A stretch of 55,987 nt of DNA from Acetobacter cibinongensis (GTDB lineage: Bacteria; Pseudomonadota; Alphaproteobacteria; Acetobacterales; Acetobacteraceae), in contig NZ_BAMV01000025.1 in the NCBI RefSeq assembly GCF_000963925.1, positions 1 through 55,987 on the forward strand, in the 5' to 3' direction. Every line of letters begins with the position of its first letter. Positions within the stretch are counted from its first letter, which is position 1. The notes beneath the pieces are model-generated. The model did not search any database. It saw only the letters and a program-made list of their open reading frames with translations, and was not told where the DNA came from. Made by a program: the position numbers and the translations under genes. Shown here in pieces: positions 37,682 to 46,903 of the stretch.

Positions 37682-38584
37682 TTAGAGGTTCTGTAAAATC
37701 CACAGAGCGATGGCTTCCCCGACACCATGTGAAGTATCTTGTAGGGAGGTGATAACGTTATAGCACCCGCTACACTTCACCTCCCGGCTTCCCAAACGGG
37801 TTAAGCTTCCGTCTTCAAGACTTTGCCTTACCAGAACGTGCCAGCCCAGAGCGACCCCCTGCCCTGCCTTTGCCGCTGCCAGGACATCTGCATAATGGCT
37901 TAAGCTTAAGTCTGGCTCTGTCTTTTTAGTTTTGATACCTGCATCTATAAACCATTGCCGCCAGGAGTCCCATTCCCGGTTTGTGTTATCGTGTTCAATC
38001 AAATGTGCTGGAGCGGATAAAAAGGCGTCAGGATCAGGGACACGTGATAGGAAAGATGGCGAACACACAGCATACACCGTGTCCTTTCTGGTACCGACAA
38101 CGTTTCCCTTTTCAAATGGGGGCAAACCGAACCATACGGCAACGTCTGTCCCATCCATGTTCAGTGCGGCACGGGAGTCCTGAGACGCAAGACGGATTTG
38201 TGTTGTGGGAAAAAGCGCATGCAAGGTGCCCAACCGGGGCAACAGCCAGAGTGTTGCAAACGCAGCACTTGTTCTGATGGTCACTGTCTGTTTTGCCTTG
38301 CGTTCAGACACCCTTACATAATCAACAACTTGCATAATATCAGAAAAACTTTTTGAAAGCGTTTCTACCAGAACCAGGCAATTGGGCGTGGGATCAATAG
38401 TACGGTAGCCCCTGATAAAAAGGGGAATACCCAAATCCTGCTCCAGAACGGTAATCTGGCGGCTCACGGCGGCTTGAGAGACCCCTAGCTCTCCAGCAGC
38501 CATAGTAAAACTCCGGTGCCGCACTACAGCCTCCAAGGTGACCAATGCATTCAGAGACGGAACATTTTTCCTGAAATTCTTCAC
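37682..38584 (-). CDS. LysR-family transcriptional regulator (GcvA-like)
   Basis: The 300-residue LysR regulator starts with LNALVTLEAVVRHRSFTMAAGELGVSQAAVSRQITVLEQDLGIPLFIRG, the winged HTH with GcvA-like spacing. It has a C-terminal effector domain beginning around TVTIRTSAAFATLWLLPRLG. It is divergent from gbcA across a 175-bp gap containing a CATAA-N7-TTATG palindrome. It therefore probably controls the betaine oxygenase genes alongside the AraC regulator. The effector is unknown; betaine or dimethylglycine is plausible. Confidence 0.9.
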   Translation of the reverse strand: MKNFRKNVPSLNALVTLEAVVRHRSFTMAAGELGVSQAAVSRQITVLEQDLGIPLFIRGYRTIDPTPNCLVLVETLSKSFSDIMQVVDYVRVSERKAKQTVTIRTSAAFATLWLLPRLGTLHALFPTTQIRLASQDSRAALNMDGTDVAVWFGLPPFEKGNVVGTRKDTVYAVCSPSFLSRVPDPDAFLSAPAHLIEHDNTNREWDSWRQWFIDAGIKTKKTEPDLSLSHYADVLAAAKAGQGVALGWHVLVRQSLEDGSLTRLGSREVKCSGCYNVITSLQDTSHGVGEAIALWILQNL

Positions 38585-38635
38585 CGTTCGGGCCTCAGGT
38601 AAATCAAGAGCGATAGGGATAATAAGGTAAGCACA

Positions 38636-38659
38636 TTTTTGTCATAAGTTTTTGTTATG
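38636..38659. promoter_or_regulatory. Candidate LysR operator upstream of gbcA
   Basis: CATAA-GTTTTTG-TTATG (38643-38659) is a perfect 5-7-5 palindrome in the lysR/gbcA gap. It overlaps a near-perfect direct repeat, TTTTTGTCAT / TTTTTGTTAT, with a 13-bp period. The symmetry and A/T half-sites suit a LysR-type regulator. Confidence 0.45.
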
Positions 38660-38759
38660 GGAAATTGAAATTTTTTATCGTTGAATTTTTCAATAAAACA
38701 CACACCATTACAGTAGCTTAACGATACGCAATACCTCCAAAAAATGGGAGATGCCCCCT

Positions 38760-40004
38760 ATGCAAATTTCCAAACCTTCAATCTCGGACCTGCTCAATAG
38801 CCGTAAGCCCGGCCATTCTCTCCCGGCTGGCCTCTACACGCGAGACGATGTGTTTGAGGCGGACATGGAGGTCTTTTTCAAGAACCAGTGGATTAACATT
38901 GCGCTTGACTGCGATGTGCCGGAACCTGGTGACACTTATGTTGTAGACGTTGGAAAAACCAGCCTTATCGTCCTGCGGGATGACGATAACCAGATTCGTG
39001 TTCTGCATAATGTGTGCCGTCACCGTGGCACTCGTATTCTGGATCCGGGGCAGCATATGGTGGCAAAACTGGTCTGCCCTTATCACCAGTGGACCTATGA
39101 ACTGTCAGGGGACTTACTACACGCACCCCGTATGGGAAAAGATTTTGATACGTCGTGTAGAGGTTTGAAAACCGTCAATTTTGTTTCTGTGGGTGGCCTT
39201 ATTTATGTGTGTCTGGGTGACAACCCACCTGCTGATATTACTAGCCTGATTAACGCCATGGAAGACCGCCTGGCCCCATACGATATTCGTAACGCAAAAA
39301 TTGCTTACCAGATGGATATTATTGAGGACGGCAACTGGAAACTCACGATGGAAAATAATCGTGAATGCTACCATTGTGCTGGCAGCCATCCGGAACTGTG
39401 TGTGTCTTTTATCGACTTTCGTTTTGATACTGAATACGAAAATGACGAAGAGCGTGAAATTGCTCTTGAACAGCAAGCTCTTTACAATGAACGCACACAG
39501 GAATGGGAGAAAGCTGGTTATTCTTCCAACGTGGTTGCGCAGCTAGAGCACTGCAATACCAACTTTCGGACCCAGCGCCTCATTATTGGCGGGGCCGGAG
39601 AATCTCAGACACCAGACGCAACGGCGGCCAGTAAGAAGCTGATGGGCACAATGACCCGTAAAGACTTGGGCGATGTACATTTATGGGGGCATAACTGCTG
39701 GAACCACTTCATGGGGGACCATGCTGTAACCGCAACCGCCATTCCGCTGTCTTCCGGTAAAACATTGGTTCGTACCAAATGGTTGGTCAACAAAGATGCT
39801 GTTGAAGGCGTTGATTACGATCTGGACAAGTTGACCAGTGTCTGGATTGCCACAACCCAGCAGGATGCTGACCTGGTTGCGCGCTCTCAGGCAGGCGTGG
39901 AAGACCCCAGCTACATACCGGGTCCGTATTCAGACTACACAGAGAAAGAACTGGACAAGTTTGCTGTGTGGTATATCGACCTGATGAAAGCAAGCGGGTA
40001 CTGA
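38760..40004 (+). CDS. gbcA: Rieske oxygenase, glycine betaine monooxygenase GbcA-like
   Basis: The roughly 414-residue oxygenase component has an N-terminal Rieske domain with C-x-H (CRH) and C-x2-H (CPYH) ligands (Cys86, His88, Cys106, His109). Its catalytic domain has mononuclear-iron histidines in NRECYHCAGSH (His205, His210). The GbcA family demethylates glycine betaine to dimethylglycine and formaldehyde. The adjacent reductase plus soxBDAG, glyA, sdaA, purU and a GbdR-like regulator support that substrate; stachydrine or carnitine oxygenases are the alternatives. ATG at 38760 with a GGGAG site 9 bases upstream is preferred to ATG at 38751. Confidence 0.88.
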   Translation: MQISKPSISDLLNSRKPGHSLPAGLYTRDDVFEADMEVFFKNQWINIALDCDVPEPGDTYVVDVGKTSLIVLRDDDNQIRVLHNVCRHRGTRILDPGQHMVAKLVCPYHQWTYELSGDLLHAPRMGKDFDTSCRGLKTVNFVSVGGLIYVCLGDNPPADITSLINAMEDRLAPYDIRNAKIAYQMDIIEDGNWKLTMENNRECYHCAGSHPELCVSFIDFRFDTEYENDEEREIALEQQALYNERTQEWEKAGYSSNVVAQLEHCNTNFRTQRLIIGGAGESQTPDATAASKKLMGTMTRKDLGDVHLWGHNCWNHFMGDHAVTATAIPLSSGKTLVRTKWLVNKDAVEGVDYDLDKLTSVWIATTQQDADLVARSQAGVEDPSYIPGPYSDYTEKELDKFAVWYIDLMKASGY

Positions 40005-41084
40005 ATGATGGACAACACTCTTTCATGCCATGCTTCTGGCCTGTATTGGGACAGAGATGAAGATACAGAACTTGTGTGCGTTGATGTCCGGGAGGAAACG
40101 CACGACATAAAAACATTCACGTTCAAAGCAAAAAATGGCCGTTATTTTTCTTTTGAAGCGGGACAGTATTTTGCTTTTGAAGTCCCCATGGGAGAGAGCT
40201 TGGAACAGCGCTGTTACAGTATTTCCTCCTCCCCGCTGCGGCCGCAAACCCTTTCCATCACAGTAAAACGTGTTGCGGGCGGCCTTGTCTCCAACTGGCT
40301 ACACGACACCCTGAAACCAGGTATGACTCTGGCGGCCCAAGGCCCTGCCGGTACATTTACCCTCCCCAAAACTGGACCGGAGAAATACCTGTTCCTTTCT
40401 GGGGGATCTGGCATTACGCCTCTGGCCTCCATCAGTCAGGCGCTGGCAGATGCCGCACGGTATCCGGATGTTGTGTTCCTGCATGCAGCACGCACACCCA
40501 ACGACTTTGCCTTTGCGCAGGAACTGGCGCTACTGGCAAAATATTCCCCAAATTTCAGGTTGTTTTTCCTACCTGAAAACCGCGGGAATGCCACATCCTA
40601 TGCTGGTATGTTAGGACGTCTTTCCCAAGAGTTACTAACACTGGCTGTGCCAGACATTAAAGAGCGTCTGGTGATGTGTTGTGGTCCAGCCCCTTTTATG
40701 GCCGCAGCAAAAAGCCTGTGTAAAACAGTTGGTGTTCCATCTGACTGTTATCTGGAAGAAAGCTTTGATGCGGCTATTCTTCTGGAGGACGAAATTGAGA
40801 GCGCACCCGTTGATGACGTAACATCCTTTACCATTACCTTTGCAAAGCAGAACAAGACTATTCCCGGTCTGCCCGACCAATCTGTTCTGGCAGCCGCCAG
40901 AAAAAATGGGGTGCGCCTTCCGTCCTCCTGTGCCAATGGCATGTGTGGTACCTGCAAGTCTAAACTGGTAAGCGGAAGTGTGGATATGAAGCATGGTGGT
41001 GGCATCCGCCAGCGTGAAATTGATGCTGGCATGTTTCTACCTTGCTGCTCCAAACCTTTGAGCGATCTGGTTATTGATCGCTAA
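40005..41084 (+). CDS. gbcB: Rieske oxygenase reductase, GbcB-like
   Basis: The 359-residue reductase passes NAD(P)H electrons to the oxygenase. It has a flavin domain with RCYSISSSP, a nucleotide-binding segment SGGSGITPLASI, and a C-terminal plant-type ferredoxin domain with SSCANGMCGTCKSKL, the C-x4-C-x2-C ligands for 2Fe-2S. The start codon directly abuts the gbcA stop. A strong terminator follows within a few bases, so gbcA-gbcB is a two-gene unit. Confidence 0.9.
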   Translation: MMDNTLSCHASGLYWDRDEDTELVCVDVREETHDIKTFTFKAKNGRYFSFEAGQYFAFEVPMGESLEQRCYSISSSPLRPQTLSITVKRVAGGLVSNWLHDTLKPGMTLAAQGPAGTFTLPKTGPEKYLFLSGGSGITPLASISQALADAARYPDVVFLHAARTPNDFAFAQELALLAKYSPNFRLFFLPENRGNATSYAGMLGRLSQELLTLAVPDIKERLVMCCGPAPFMAAAKSLCKTVGVPSDCYLEESFDAAILLEDEIESAPVDDVTSFTITFAKQNKTIPGLPDQSVLAAARKNGVRLPSSCANGMCGTCKSKLVSGSVDMKHGGGIRQREIDAGMFLPCCSKPLSDLVIDR

Positions 41085-41087
41085 TTA

Positions 41088-41140
41088 AACACCCTGTTCT
41101 TCTGCATAGGCTTTGCAGGAGAACAGGGTGTTTTTGTTTT
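41088..41140 (+). terminator. Rho-independent terminator after gbcB
   Basis: AACACCCTGTTCT (41088-41100) pairs perfectly over 13 bases with AGAACAGGGTGTT (41120-41132). An inner CTGCA/TGCAG stem extends it, and the run TTTTTGTTTT follows. It lies four bases after the gbcB stop. Confidence 0.93.
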
Positions 41141-41218
41141 ATAAAGTTACGATTAAAACGCTGAGAAACTATTTAAAATAAACTCTCTTTAGCATTTTCC
41201 AAAAATCAGTCACATTGC

Positions 41219-41255
41219 CGTAACGATGAGCGCTGTCGTGTGTCTCATCGTTACG
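41219..41255. repeat. 12-bp perfect inverted repeat between convergent operons
   Basis: CGTAACGATGAG (41219-41230) and CTCATCGTTACG (41244-41255) form a 12-bp stem with a 13-base loop in the gap between gbcB and the convergent ybaK operon. There is no T-run directly after it on either strand. It may help insulate the two transcripts or be a remnant of a mobile element. Confidence 0.55.
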
Positions 41256-41270
41256 CAACATGTGTAGAAA

Positions 41271-41423
41271 CTGTTTCAAAAGTTCAGTTCTGCGGGTTGG
41301 CAGGACATTAGTGTGACTAAACAGGTGCTCTTGCCGCCATGGTGTTGTAACGCCGGGCTAAAAAGACAATACGGTCTGGCGCACTAAGGCGCGCCAGACC
41401 GACTTAGATAACTTTTCAAACAG
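41271..41423. mobile_element. MITE-like element or IS remnant with internal hairpin
   Basis: CTGTTTCAAAAGTT (41271-41284) and AACTTTTCAAACAG (41410-41423) are inverted repeats matching at 13 of 14 positions, resembling IS5-type ends. The roughly 150-bp interior has no reading frame but holds a perfect 10-bp stem, GGTCTGGCGC (41373-41382) with GCGCCAGACC (41391-41400). A T-rich stretch follows it on the minus strand, so it may terminate the ybaK-adhC-sox transcript. The right end reaches nearly to the ybaK stop codon. Confidence 0.45.
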
Positions 41424-41427
41424 CCTC

Positions 41428-41928
41428 TTAGCTTGCTACTGTTTCTTCCGGCCATGAAAACACGACAGGTTCAATGTGCAGAGCGCCCAGAAAGTTCTGA
41501 AGATCTTTTTGCGGAATAACCCACGTTTGCGTATTATCAAGTGGATGACAGGTTATTTTTTCCGCAGCCAGCAAAGCGCTGTCTATGGCAAACGTGACCT
41601 GCTTGTCTTTATCCGCAATCAGGCTGAGCGGGCCTAATGACCCCGGCTCCGTGTCCAGAACAGAGCGCATAAGCTCTGCACTGGCAAAGGATAACCGCTT
41701 GGAGCCAATAAGCTGGGGAAGCGCCTTCATATCAAGGCGCTGCTCTGCCGGGACTGTGACAAGAAACAGCTTACCCTTGGCATCTTTCAGGAAAGCGTTT
41801 TTGGTGTGCACGCCTTCCAGACCGGCATAATACTGGTGAGCATCTTCAACTGTGTGCACAGGAGGGTGAGAGAGAGTATGGGGCTCAAACCCGATCTGGG
41901 CGAGAACAGCTTTCAGGTCATCACGCAT
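41428..41928 (-). CDS. YbaK/ProX-type prolyl-tRNA editing deacylase
   Basis: The 166-residue YbaK-fold protein matches the ProXp-ala (PrdX) group that hydrolyses mischarged Ala-tRNA(Pro). Characteristic segments are TKNAFLKDAKGKLFLV with the conserved lysine, GSLGPLSLI and CHPLDNTQTWVI. It starts on the last base of the adhC stop (TAATG), so it is translationally coupled to formaldehyde dehydrogenase. That coupling has no obvious metabolic logic and may simply be genomic; substrate choice is inferred from the family. Confidence 0.88.
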   Translation of the reverse strand: MRDDLKAVLAQIGFEPHTLSHPPVHTVEDAHQYYAGLEGVHTKNAFLKDAKGKLFLVTVPAEQRLDMKALPQLIGSKRLSFASAELMRSVLDTEPGSLGPLSLIADKDKQVTFAIDSALLAAEKITCHPLDNTQTWVIPQKDLQNFLGALHIEPVVFSWPEETVAS

Positions 41929-43043
41929 TAAAATTCCACCACAGAACGGATACTTTCACCGCGGGCCATCATGTCAAAGCCCTCATTGATCTGATCCAGC
42001 CTTAAATGCTGGGTGATCAGGTCATCAATGTTAATCCGGCCTTCCATGTACATATCAACAATTTTTGGCACGTCTGTCCTGCCGCGTGCGCCACCAAAGG
42101 CGGACCCAATCCAACGACGGCCCGTAACAAGCTGGAAGGGCCGTGTGCTGATTTCCTGCCCGGCACCCGCAACACCAATAACGCAGGAGACACCCCAGCC
42201 ACGATGGGCACATTCCAGTGCCTGACGCATCAGCTTGACATTGCCGACACATTCAAAGGTGTAGTCCGCACCGCCGCCGGTCAATTCCACAAGATGACCG
42301 ACCAGATCGCCATTCGGGCCGAGGTCTGAGGGGTTAACAAAATCTGTCATGCCGAACTTGCGGCCCATCGCCTCACGCGCAGGGTTAAGATCCACGCCAA
42401 TAATCTGGCGTGCACCCACCATTTTGGCCCCTTGAATGACGTTCAGCCCGATACCGCCAAGCCCGAAGACAACAACCGTGGAATCAGGTTCCACTTTTGC
42501 CGTAAACATGACCGCACCGATCCCTGTTGTCACACCGCAGCCAATGTAACAAACCTTATCAAATGGGGCATCATCACGGATTTTTGCCAAAGCGATTTCC
42601 GGCAGAACCGTATAATTGGCAAAGGTGGAGCAGCCCATATAATGATGGACCATCTGCCCTTTGTAAGAAAAGCGCGATGTGCCGTCAGGCATAAGCCCTT
42701 TACCCTGCGTGGACCGGATGGATGTGCACAGGTTGGTCTTGCGGGACAGGCAGGACTTACATTCCCGGCACTCAGGCGTGTAGAGGGGAATAACGTGGTC
42801 ACCCGGTTTTAGGGATGTAACGCCCGGCCCCACTTCCCTGACAATCCCAGCGCCTTCATGACCCAGAATTGCGGGAAAAAGCCCCTCCGGGTCTGCACCG
42901 GAGAGGGTGAATTTGTCGGTATGGCAGAGGCCGGTTGCCTTGATTTCAACCAGAACCTCCCCCGCCTGCGGGCCTTCAAGTTGCACTGTTTCAACAACAA
43001 GAGGTTGACCGGCTTCTAGAGCCAGAGCTGCCATAACGTCCAT
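41928..43043 (-). CDS. adhC: S-(hydroxymethyl)glutathione dehydrogenase (class III ADH)
   Basis: The 371-residue zinc alcohol dehydrogenase oxidises the glutathione adduct of formaldehyde to S-formylglutathione. Catalytic zinc ligands lie in GLCHTD and GHEGAG. The structural zinc cysteines are in CRECKSCLSRKTNLC. The NAD-binding GLGGIGLNVIQGAKM is present. Formaldehyde is produced by the betaine oxygenase and by sarcosine oxidase when THF is limiting, so its place after the sox operon makes sense. The S-formylglutathione hydrolase normally paired with it is not in the window. Confidence 0.94.
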   Translation of the reverse strand: MDVMAALALEAGQPLVVETVQLEGPQAGEVLVEIKATGLCHTDKFTLSGADPEGLFPAILGHEGAGIVREVGPGVTSLKPGDHVIPLYTPECRECKSCLSRKTNLCTSIRSTQGKGLMPDGTSRFSYKGQMVHHYMGCSTFANYTVLPEIALAKIRDDAPFDKVCYIGCGVTTGIGAVMFTAKVEPDSTVVVFGLGGIGLNVIQGAKMVGARQIIGVDLNPAREAMGRKFGMTDFVNPSDLGPNGDLVGHLVELTGGGADYTFECVGNVKLMRQALECAHRGWGVSCVIGVAGAGQEISTRPFQLVTGRRWIGSAFGGARGRTDVPKIVDMYMEGRINIDDLITQHLRLDQINEGFDMMARGESIRSVVEF

Positions 43044-43070
43044 TCTGTGTCCTTCCCAGCGACTTTGGGT

Positions 43071-43601
43071 TTAGTGTTGCACCGTCAGAATATTGTATGA
43101 AATGCTCTTTGCAACCTCATGCAACTGTCCTTCAACATATGGTGCGAACGAACGCCAGACTTCAATATGAAAAGTCTGGTCTGCTGTTCTCCAGATCAAT
43201 GCGCCAGCCTTGTCCAAAATACTGCGCGTTGCCATCCCCACAGGGAAAGCCGCCAGAGAGAAGTCCAGCGGGCATAGGGCAGCCAGAATATCCGCAGCCT
43301 GCCAGCCCTGAAGCGTGTAGGACACGTTTCTGTTGCTCACCTCCACCAGGCTGTGGGGAACAGAGGCCAATGCGGCCTCAAGCGGTGCAAGCCCATCACC
43401 TGTTGGCTGAAGGGCCAGCTCAAATGGCCCCACACGCAAGGCATGCCCGCCTGCCCCCTCAGCGGTACACAGCATTTCTGGCACTGTTTCCACCCCCAAA
43501 GCACCGCACGCCGCTTGCAGGGCCGGTTGGCGGCCCTGCAAGATCAAACGGGTTGATGCCGGAAGACGGGAAAGAACACAGCCTTCGGTAATCTCAACCA
43601 T
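43071..43601 (-). CDS. soxG: Sarcosine oxidase gamma subunit
   Basis: The 176-residue gamma subunit of heterotetrameric sarcosine oxidase has the weakly conserved family pattern, including LVEVSNRNVSYTLQGWQAADILAALCPLDFS and the C-terminal FHIEVWRSFAPYVEGQL. It overlaps the soxA stop by 8 bases and is followed 27 bases later by adhC. The subunit is structural, stabilising the alpha subunit. Assignment is firm from order B-D-A-G. Confidence 0.93.
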   Translation of the reverse strand: MVEITEGCVLSRLPASTRLILQGRQPALQAACGALGVETVPEMLCTAEGAGGHALRVGPFELALQPTGDGLAPLEAALASVPHSLVEVSNRNVSYTLQGWQAADILAALCPLDFSLAAFPVGMATRSILDKAGALIWRTADQTFHIEVWRSFAPYVEGQLHEVAKSISYNILTVQH

Positions 43602-46590
43602 TTACTCGCGCTCCTTCAGGATCATAAAAGACAGGGTCAACCAGTGTTACGCGCACAGCCGCTGCATCCAGACGCGGGGCATACAGGGTTGCTCCCATAC
43701 GGCTCCGCCCGCCTTTAACCATGGCAATGGCAATGGAGCGGTTAAGCGCCGGGCTGAAGTAGGAGGACGTAATGTGCCCGTCAGCCGAGGCCGGAGCCTG
43801 CATTTGAGGGGCTGCCACCAGTTGCATGCCCTCTTCCAGCACATAGTGCGGGTCATCGGTTAACACGCCAACCATCTGCAAACGGTCAGGTGCGTTGAGT
43901 GCAGGCAGAGCCAAGGCTTTCTTGCCTATGAAATCCGGCTTGATCTTGCTGATAGCCCAGCCACAGCCTACGTCACCCGGCGTTGCTGTGCCGTCAGTTT
44001 CCTGACCCACAATCAGATAGCCTTTTTCAGCCCGCAGAACATGCATGGATTCCGTGCCATACGGCGTTAGCCCATGTGGTTGCCCCGCAGCCCATACCCG
44101 GTCCCATACTTCCCGCATCCGACCGGATGGAACGTTGATTTCGTACCCCAGCTCACCGGTAAAGCTGACACGGAAAAGGCGCATGGGAATACCGCCTATT
44201 GTACCTTCTTTGAGGAACATATGCGGCATGGCTTCAGCAGAAATATCAAGACCATCAACCAAGGGTGCCAGGATTTCGCGTGCTTTGGGGCCCTGGAGGG
44301 CGATAACGCCCCATTCCTCGGTAATGGAGGTCAGCCAGACGTCCAGATCTGCCCATTCTGTCTGGAGGTAGTCCTCCATCATGTTCAGAACGCCAGCAGC
44401 ACCGCCTGTTGTGGTGGTGACGTGAAAGCGGTCTTTTGCCACACGCCCCACCACACCATCGTCATAAACAAACCCGTTATCACGGCACACCAAGCCGTAG
44501 CGGCATTTGCCAACCCCAAGCTTGGTCCAACCATTAATGTAAAAACGGTTCATGAACTCGGCGGCATCTGGCCCTACGACTTCAATTTTACCCAGTGTGG
44601 ACGCGTCAAAAATACCCGCCGTCTTACGAACCATACGGCATTCACGCGTAACGGCGGCCAGCATATCCTCCCCCGCCCGCGGGAAGTACCGGGCGCGGCG
44701 CCATAGGCCGACATCTTCAAACACAGCGCCATGCGCCCGTGCCCAGCCATCTGCTGGGGCAAGGCGCAGCGGGTCAAACTGATCACCCCGTGCATGGCTT
44801 GCAAAGGCACCAAACGTCACAGGCGTGTAAGGTGGGCGGTATGTTGTCAGCCCCACTTTCTGCGGTGCGCGTTGCAAGGTTTTGGACACAATGGCCAGAG
44901 CATTGACGTTGGAACTCTTGCCCTGATCGGTCGCCATGCCGGTCGTGGTGTAACGCTTGACATGCTCGATAGACTGGAAGCCCTCACGCACGGCCAGTTT
45001 GACGTCTTTTGCCGTCACATCGTTCTGGAAATCAACAAAGGCCAGTGCCAGATGGCCGGGGCCACGCCGGGGCAGAGCCCCTGCAAACCCGCCCTCTCCG
45101 GGCTGATCCTGCCGGGTTACAGTCCAGACTGGCAGGTCACCTTCACCGCCCGCAGCGTTTAATCCTGCTTCCGCACCATCACGCAGCACGGCATCCAGAG
45201 CATACACACCACGGCAGGAGCCTGCGGAACGCACATGTTCCACGCTGTCACCCGGCAGATAAACACCCAGCTTATCATCATAGGTCAGGGCACCCCGTGC
45301 CTGACAGTGCAGGTGCAGGCTGGGCGTAAAGCCGCCGGACATCAGCACAAGGTCACAGGAGACGGTGCGCCCTTTCCCCACAGCACCATCAGCACTAACG
45401 GGAGCCAGTTCCACAGCACCCACACGGTAATGACCATGCGCACGCTGAATGGTGGTTGAGGGCAGAACCTTGATGCCCCGCGCCCGTGCTTCTGCCACAA
45501 CCGCGCTGTCGGGGTTTGCACGCAGGTCTGCCACAGCAACAATTTTCAGCCCTGCTTCAGCCATTTCAATGGCGACACGGTAGGCTGCGTCATCAGCGGT
45601 CATGACAACGGCCTTACGGCCACACAGCACGCCATAGCGTTGCAGGTAGGTACGGGCTGCGCTGGCCAGCAGAATGCCGGGACGGTCATTGCCTTCAAAC
45701 ACCAGAGGCCGCTCAAGGGAGCCAGCAGCCAACACCACTTCCTTGGCGCGGACCTGCCAGATGCGCTCTCTTGGCATGCCAACGGGCGCTGACGCCAGAT
45801 GGTCTGTCAGGCGCTGGTTCAACGCCACCATGTTATGGGGGCCGTAATTAAAGGCAGAGCAGCGTGTCAGAAGCTGGACGTTGGGAAGTTTTTCCAACTC
45901 CGCCACTGTTCGTGCCACCCATTGGGCAGCGGCCACGCCATCAATAAGGCTGTGAGAGTCACTGAGCAGAGCCCCCCCAAATTCCGGGTTTTCATCACAC
46001 AGAATAACCCGCACGCCGGTTTTCCCGGCGGCCAGAGCCGCAGCCAGACCGGCTGGGCCTGCGCCTGCCACCAGCACATCGCAATGTGCATAATGCAGGC
46101 CGTATTCATCCGGGTCGGGCGCGGTTGGGGCTTTGCCCAGACCAGAGGCTCGGCGGATAAGAGGTTCGTAAACCTTGTCCCAGAACCCATGCGGCCACAT
46201 GAAGGTCTTGTAGTAAAAACCTGCTGGCAGAAATGGGGAAGCCAGCGTGTTCACAATACCCACATCAAACCGCAAGCTGGGCAGACGGTTCTGGCTGATG
46301 GCAACTAGGCCTTCATGCACTTCAACCTGTGTTGCACGCAGGTTTGGCGTGTGACGTGCCCCCTCACCAACGCCAATCAGAGCGTTTGGTTCGTCCGACC
46401 CGGCGGACACCGGACCACGCGGCCGGTGATATTTGAAGGAACGCCCCATAAGGTGGCGACCATCCGCCAACAGGGCAGAGGCGACTGTATCCCCGGCATA
46501 GCCTTTGACTGGCTTGCCATCGAACAGGAATGTAACCGGGCGAGAGCGGTCAACACGCCCATACCCGCTAAGCCGGAAGGTCTTGCTCAT
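43594..46590 (-). CDS. soxA: Sarcosine oxidase alpha subunit
   Basis: The 998-residue alpha subunit has an N-terminal 2Fe-2S-like fold part (FLFDGKPVKGYAGDTVASALLADG), an NAD-binding domain (VLVAGAGPAGLAAALAAGKTG, about residue 170) and a C-terminal aminomethyltransferase (GcvT-like) domain from about residue 600 with GELGYEINVPSGRMREVWDRV. The last captures the methyl-derived carbon as 5,10-methylene-THF. The ATG overlaps the soxD stop by 4 bases. The size is typical. The complex converts sarcosine to glycine, feeding glyA. Confidence 0.96.
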   Translation of the reverse strand: MSKTFRLSGYGRVDRSRPVTFLFDGKPVKGYAGDTVASALLADGRHLMGRSFKYHRPRGPVSAGSDEPNALIGVGEGARHTPNLRATQVEVHEGLVAISQNRLPSLRFDVGIVNTLASPFLPAGFYYKTFMWPHGFWDKVYEPLIRRASGLGKAPTAPDPDEYGLHYAHCDVLVAGAGPAGLAAALAAGKTGVRVILCDENPEFGGALLSDSHSLIDGVAAAQWVARTVAELEKLPNVQLLTRCSAFNYGPHNMVALNQRLTDHLASAPVGMPRERIWQVRAKEVVLAAGSLERPLVFEGNDRPGILLASAARTYLQRYGVLCGRKAVVMTADDAAYRVAIEMAEAGLKIVAVADLRANPDSAVVAEARARGIKVLPSTTIQRAHGHYRVGAVELAPVSADGAVGKGRTVSCDLVLMSGGFTPSLHLHCQARGALTYDDKLGVYLPGDSVEHVRSAGSCRGVYALDAVLRDGAEAGLNAAGGEGDLPVWTVTRQDQPGEGGFAGALPRRGPGHLALAFVDFQNDVTAKDVKLAVREGFQSIEHVKRYTTTGMATDQGKSSNVNALAIVSKTLQRAPQKVGLTTYRPPYTPVTFGAFASHARGDQFDPLRLAPADGWARAHGAVFEDVGLWRRARYFPRAGEDMLAAVTRECRMVRKTAGIFDASTLGKIEVVGPDAAEFMNRFYINGWTKLGVGKCRYGLVCRDNGFVYDDGVVGRVAKDRFHVTTTTGGAAGVLNMMEDYLQTEWADLDVWLTSITEEWGVIALQGPKAREILAPLVDGLDISAEAMPHMFLKEGTIGGIPMRLFRVSFTGELGYEINVPSGRMREVWDRVWAAGQPHGLTPYGTESMHVLRAEKGYLIVGQETDGTATPGDVGCGWAISKIKPDFIGKKALALPALNAPDRLQMVGVLTDDPHYVLEEGMQLVAAPQMQAPASADGHITSSYFSPALNRSIAIAMVKGGRSRMGATLYAPRLDAAAVRVTLVDPVFYDPEGARVNG

Positions 46591-46880
46591 GCGCCTTCCC
46601 CTTCCTTTTTCTCTGCATCAGGGCGTTTTTCGCCCATCTCGTAAAAGGCCTTGAATTCATCTGTCCGCGTGTCACGCAGGGCATTGAAGAAGCGGCCACA
46701 GCCATGCGCGTGGCGCCACCGTTCAGCCAACACACCTTTTGTGTTTTCACGCAGGTAGAGGAAGCTTGCCCATTCCTCTTCGCTCACCTCTGGTCCGGGG
46801 CGGTCAATATGGGCCTCGCCCCCATAGGAAAATTCAATCTCGGCCCGAGGGCCACAATATGGGCATTCGATCAGCAACAT
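46587..46880 (-). CDS. soxD: Sarcosine oxidase delta subunit
   Basis: The 97-residue zinc-binding delta subunit begins MLLIECPYCGPRAEIEFSYGGEAHI, with Cys6 and Cys9, and has a later HAHGCGRFF with the remaining ligands. The WASFLYLRENTKG segment is family-typical. It sits between soxB (23 bases upstream) and soxA (4-base overlap). Confidence 0.96.
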   Translation of the reverse strand: MLLIECPYCGPRAEIEFSYGGEAHIDRPGPEVSEEEWASFLYLRENTKGVLAERWRHAHGCGRFFNALRDTRTDEFKAFYEMGEKRPDAEKKEGEGA

Positions 46881-46903
46881 GATCTTTCTCCGGCTCTCAG
46901 GGC

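Noticed and set aside
43594..46590. Several antisense ORFs over soxA (about 100-210 residues)
   Set aside because: soxA is intact and strongly conserved. The opposing frames have no ribosome sites or domains.
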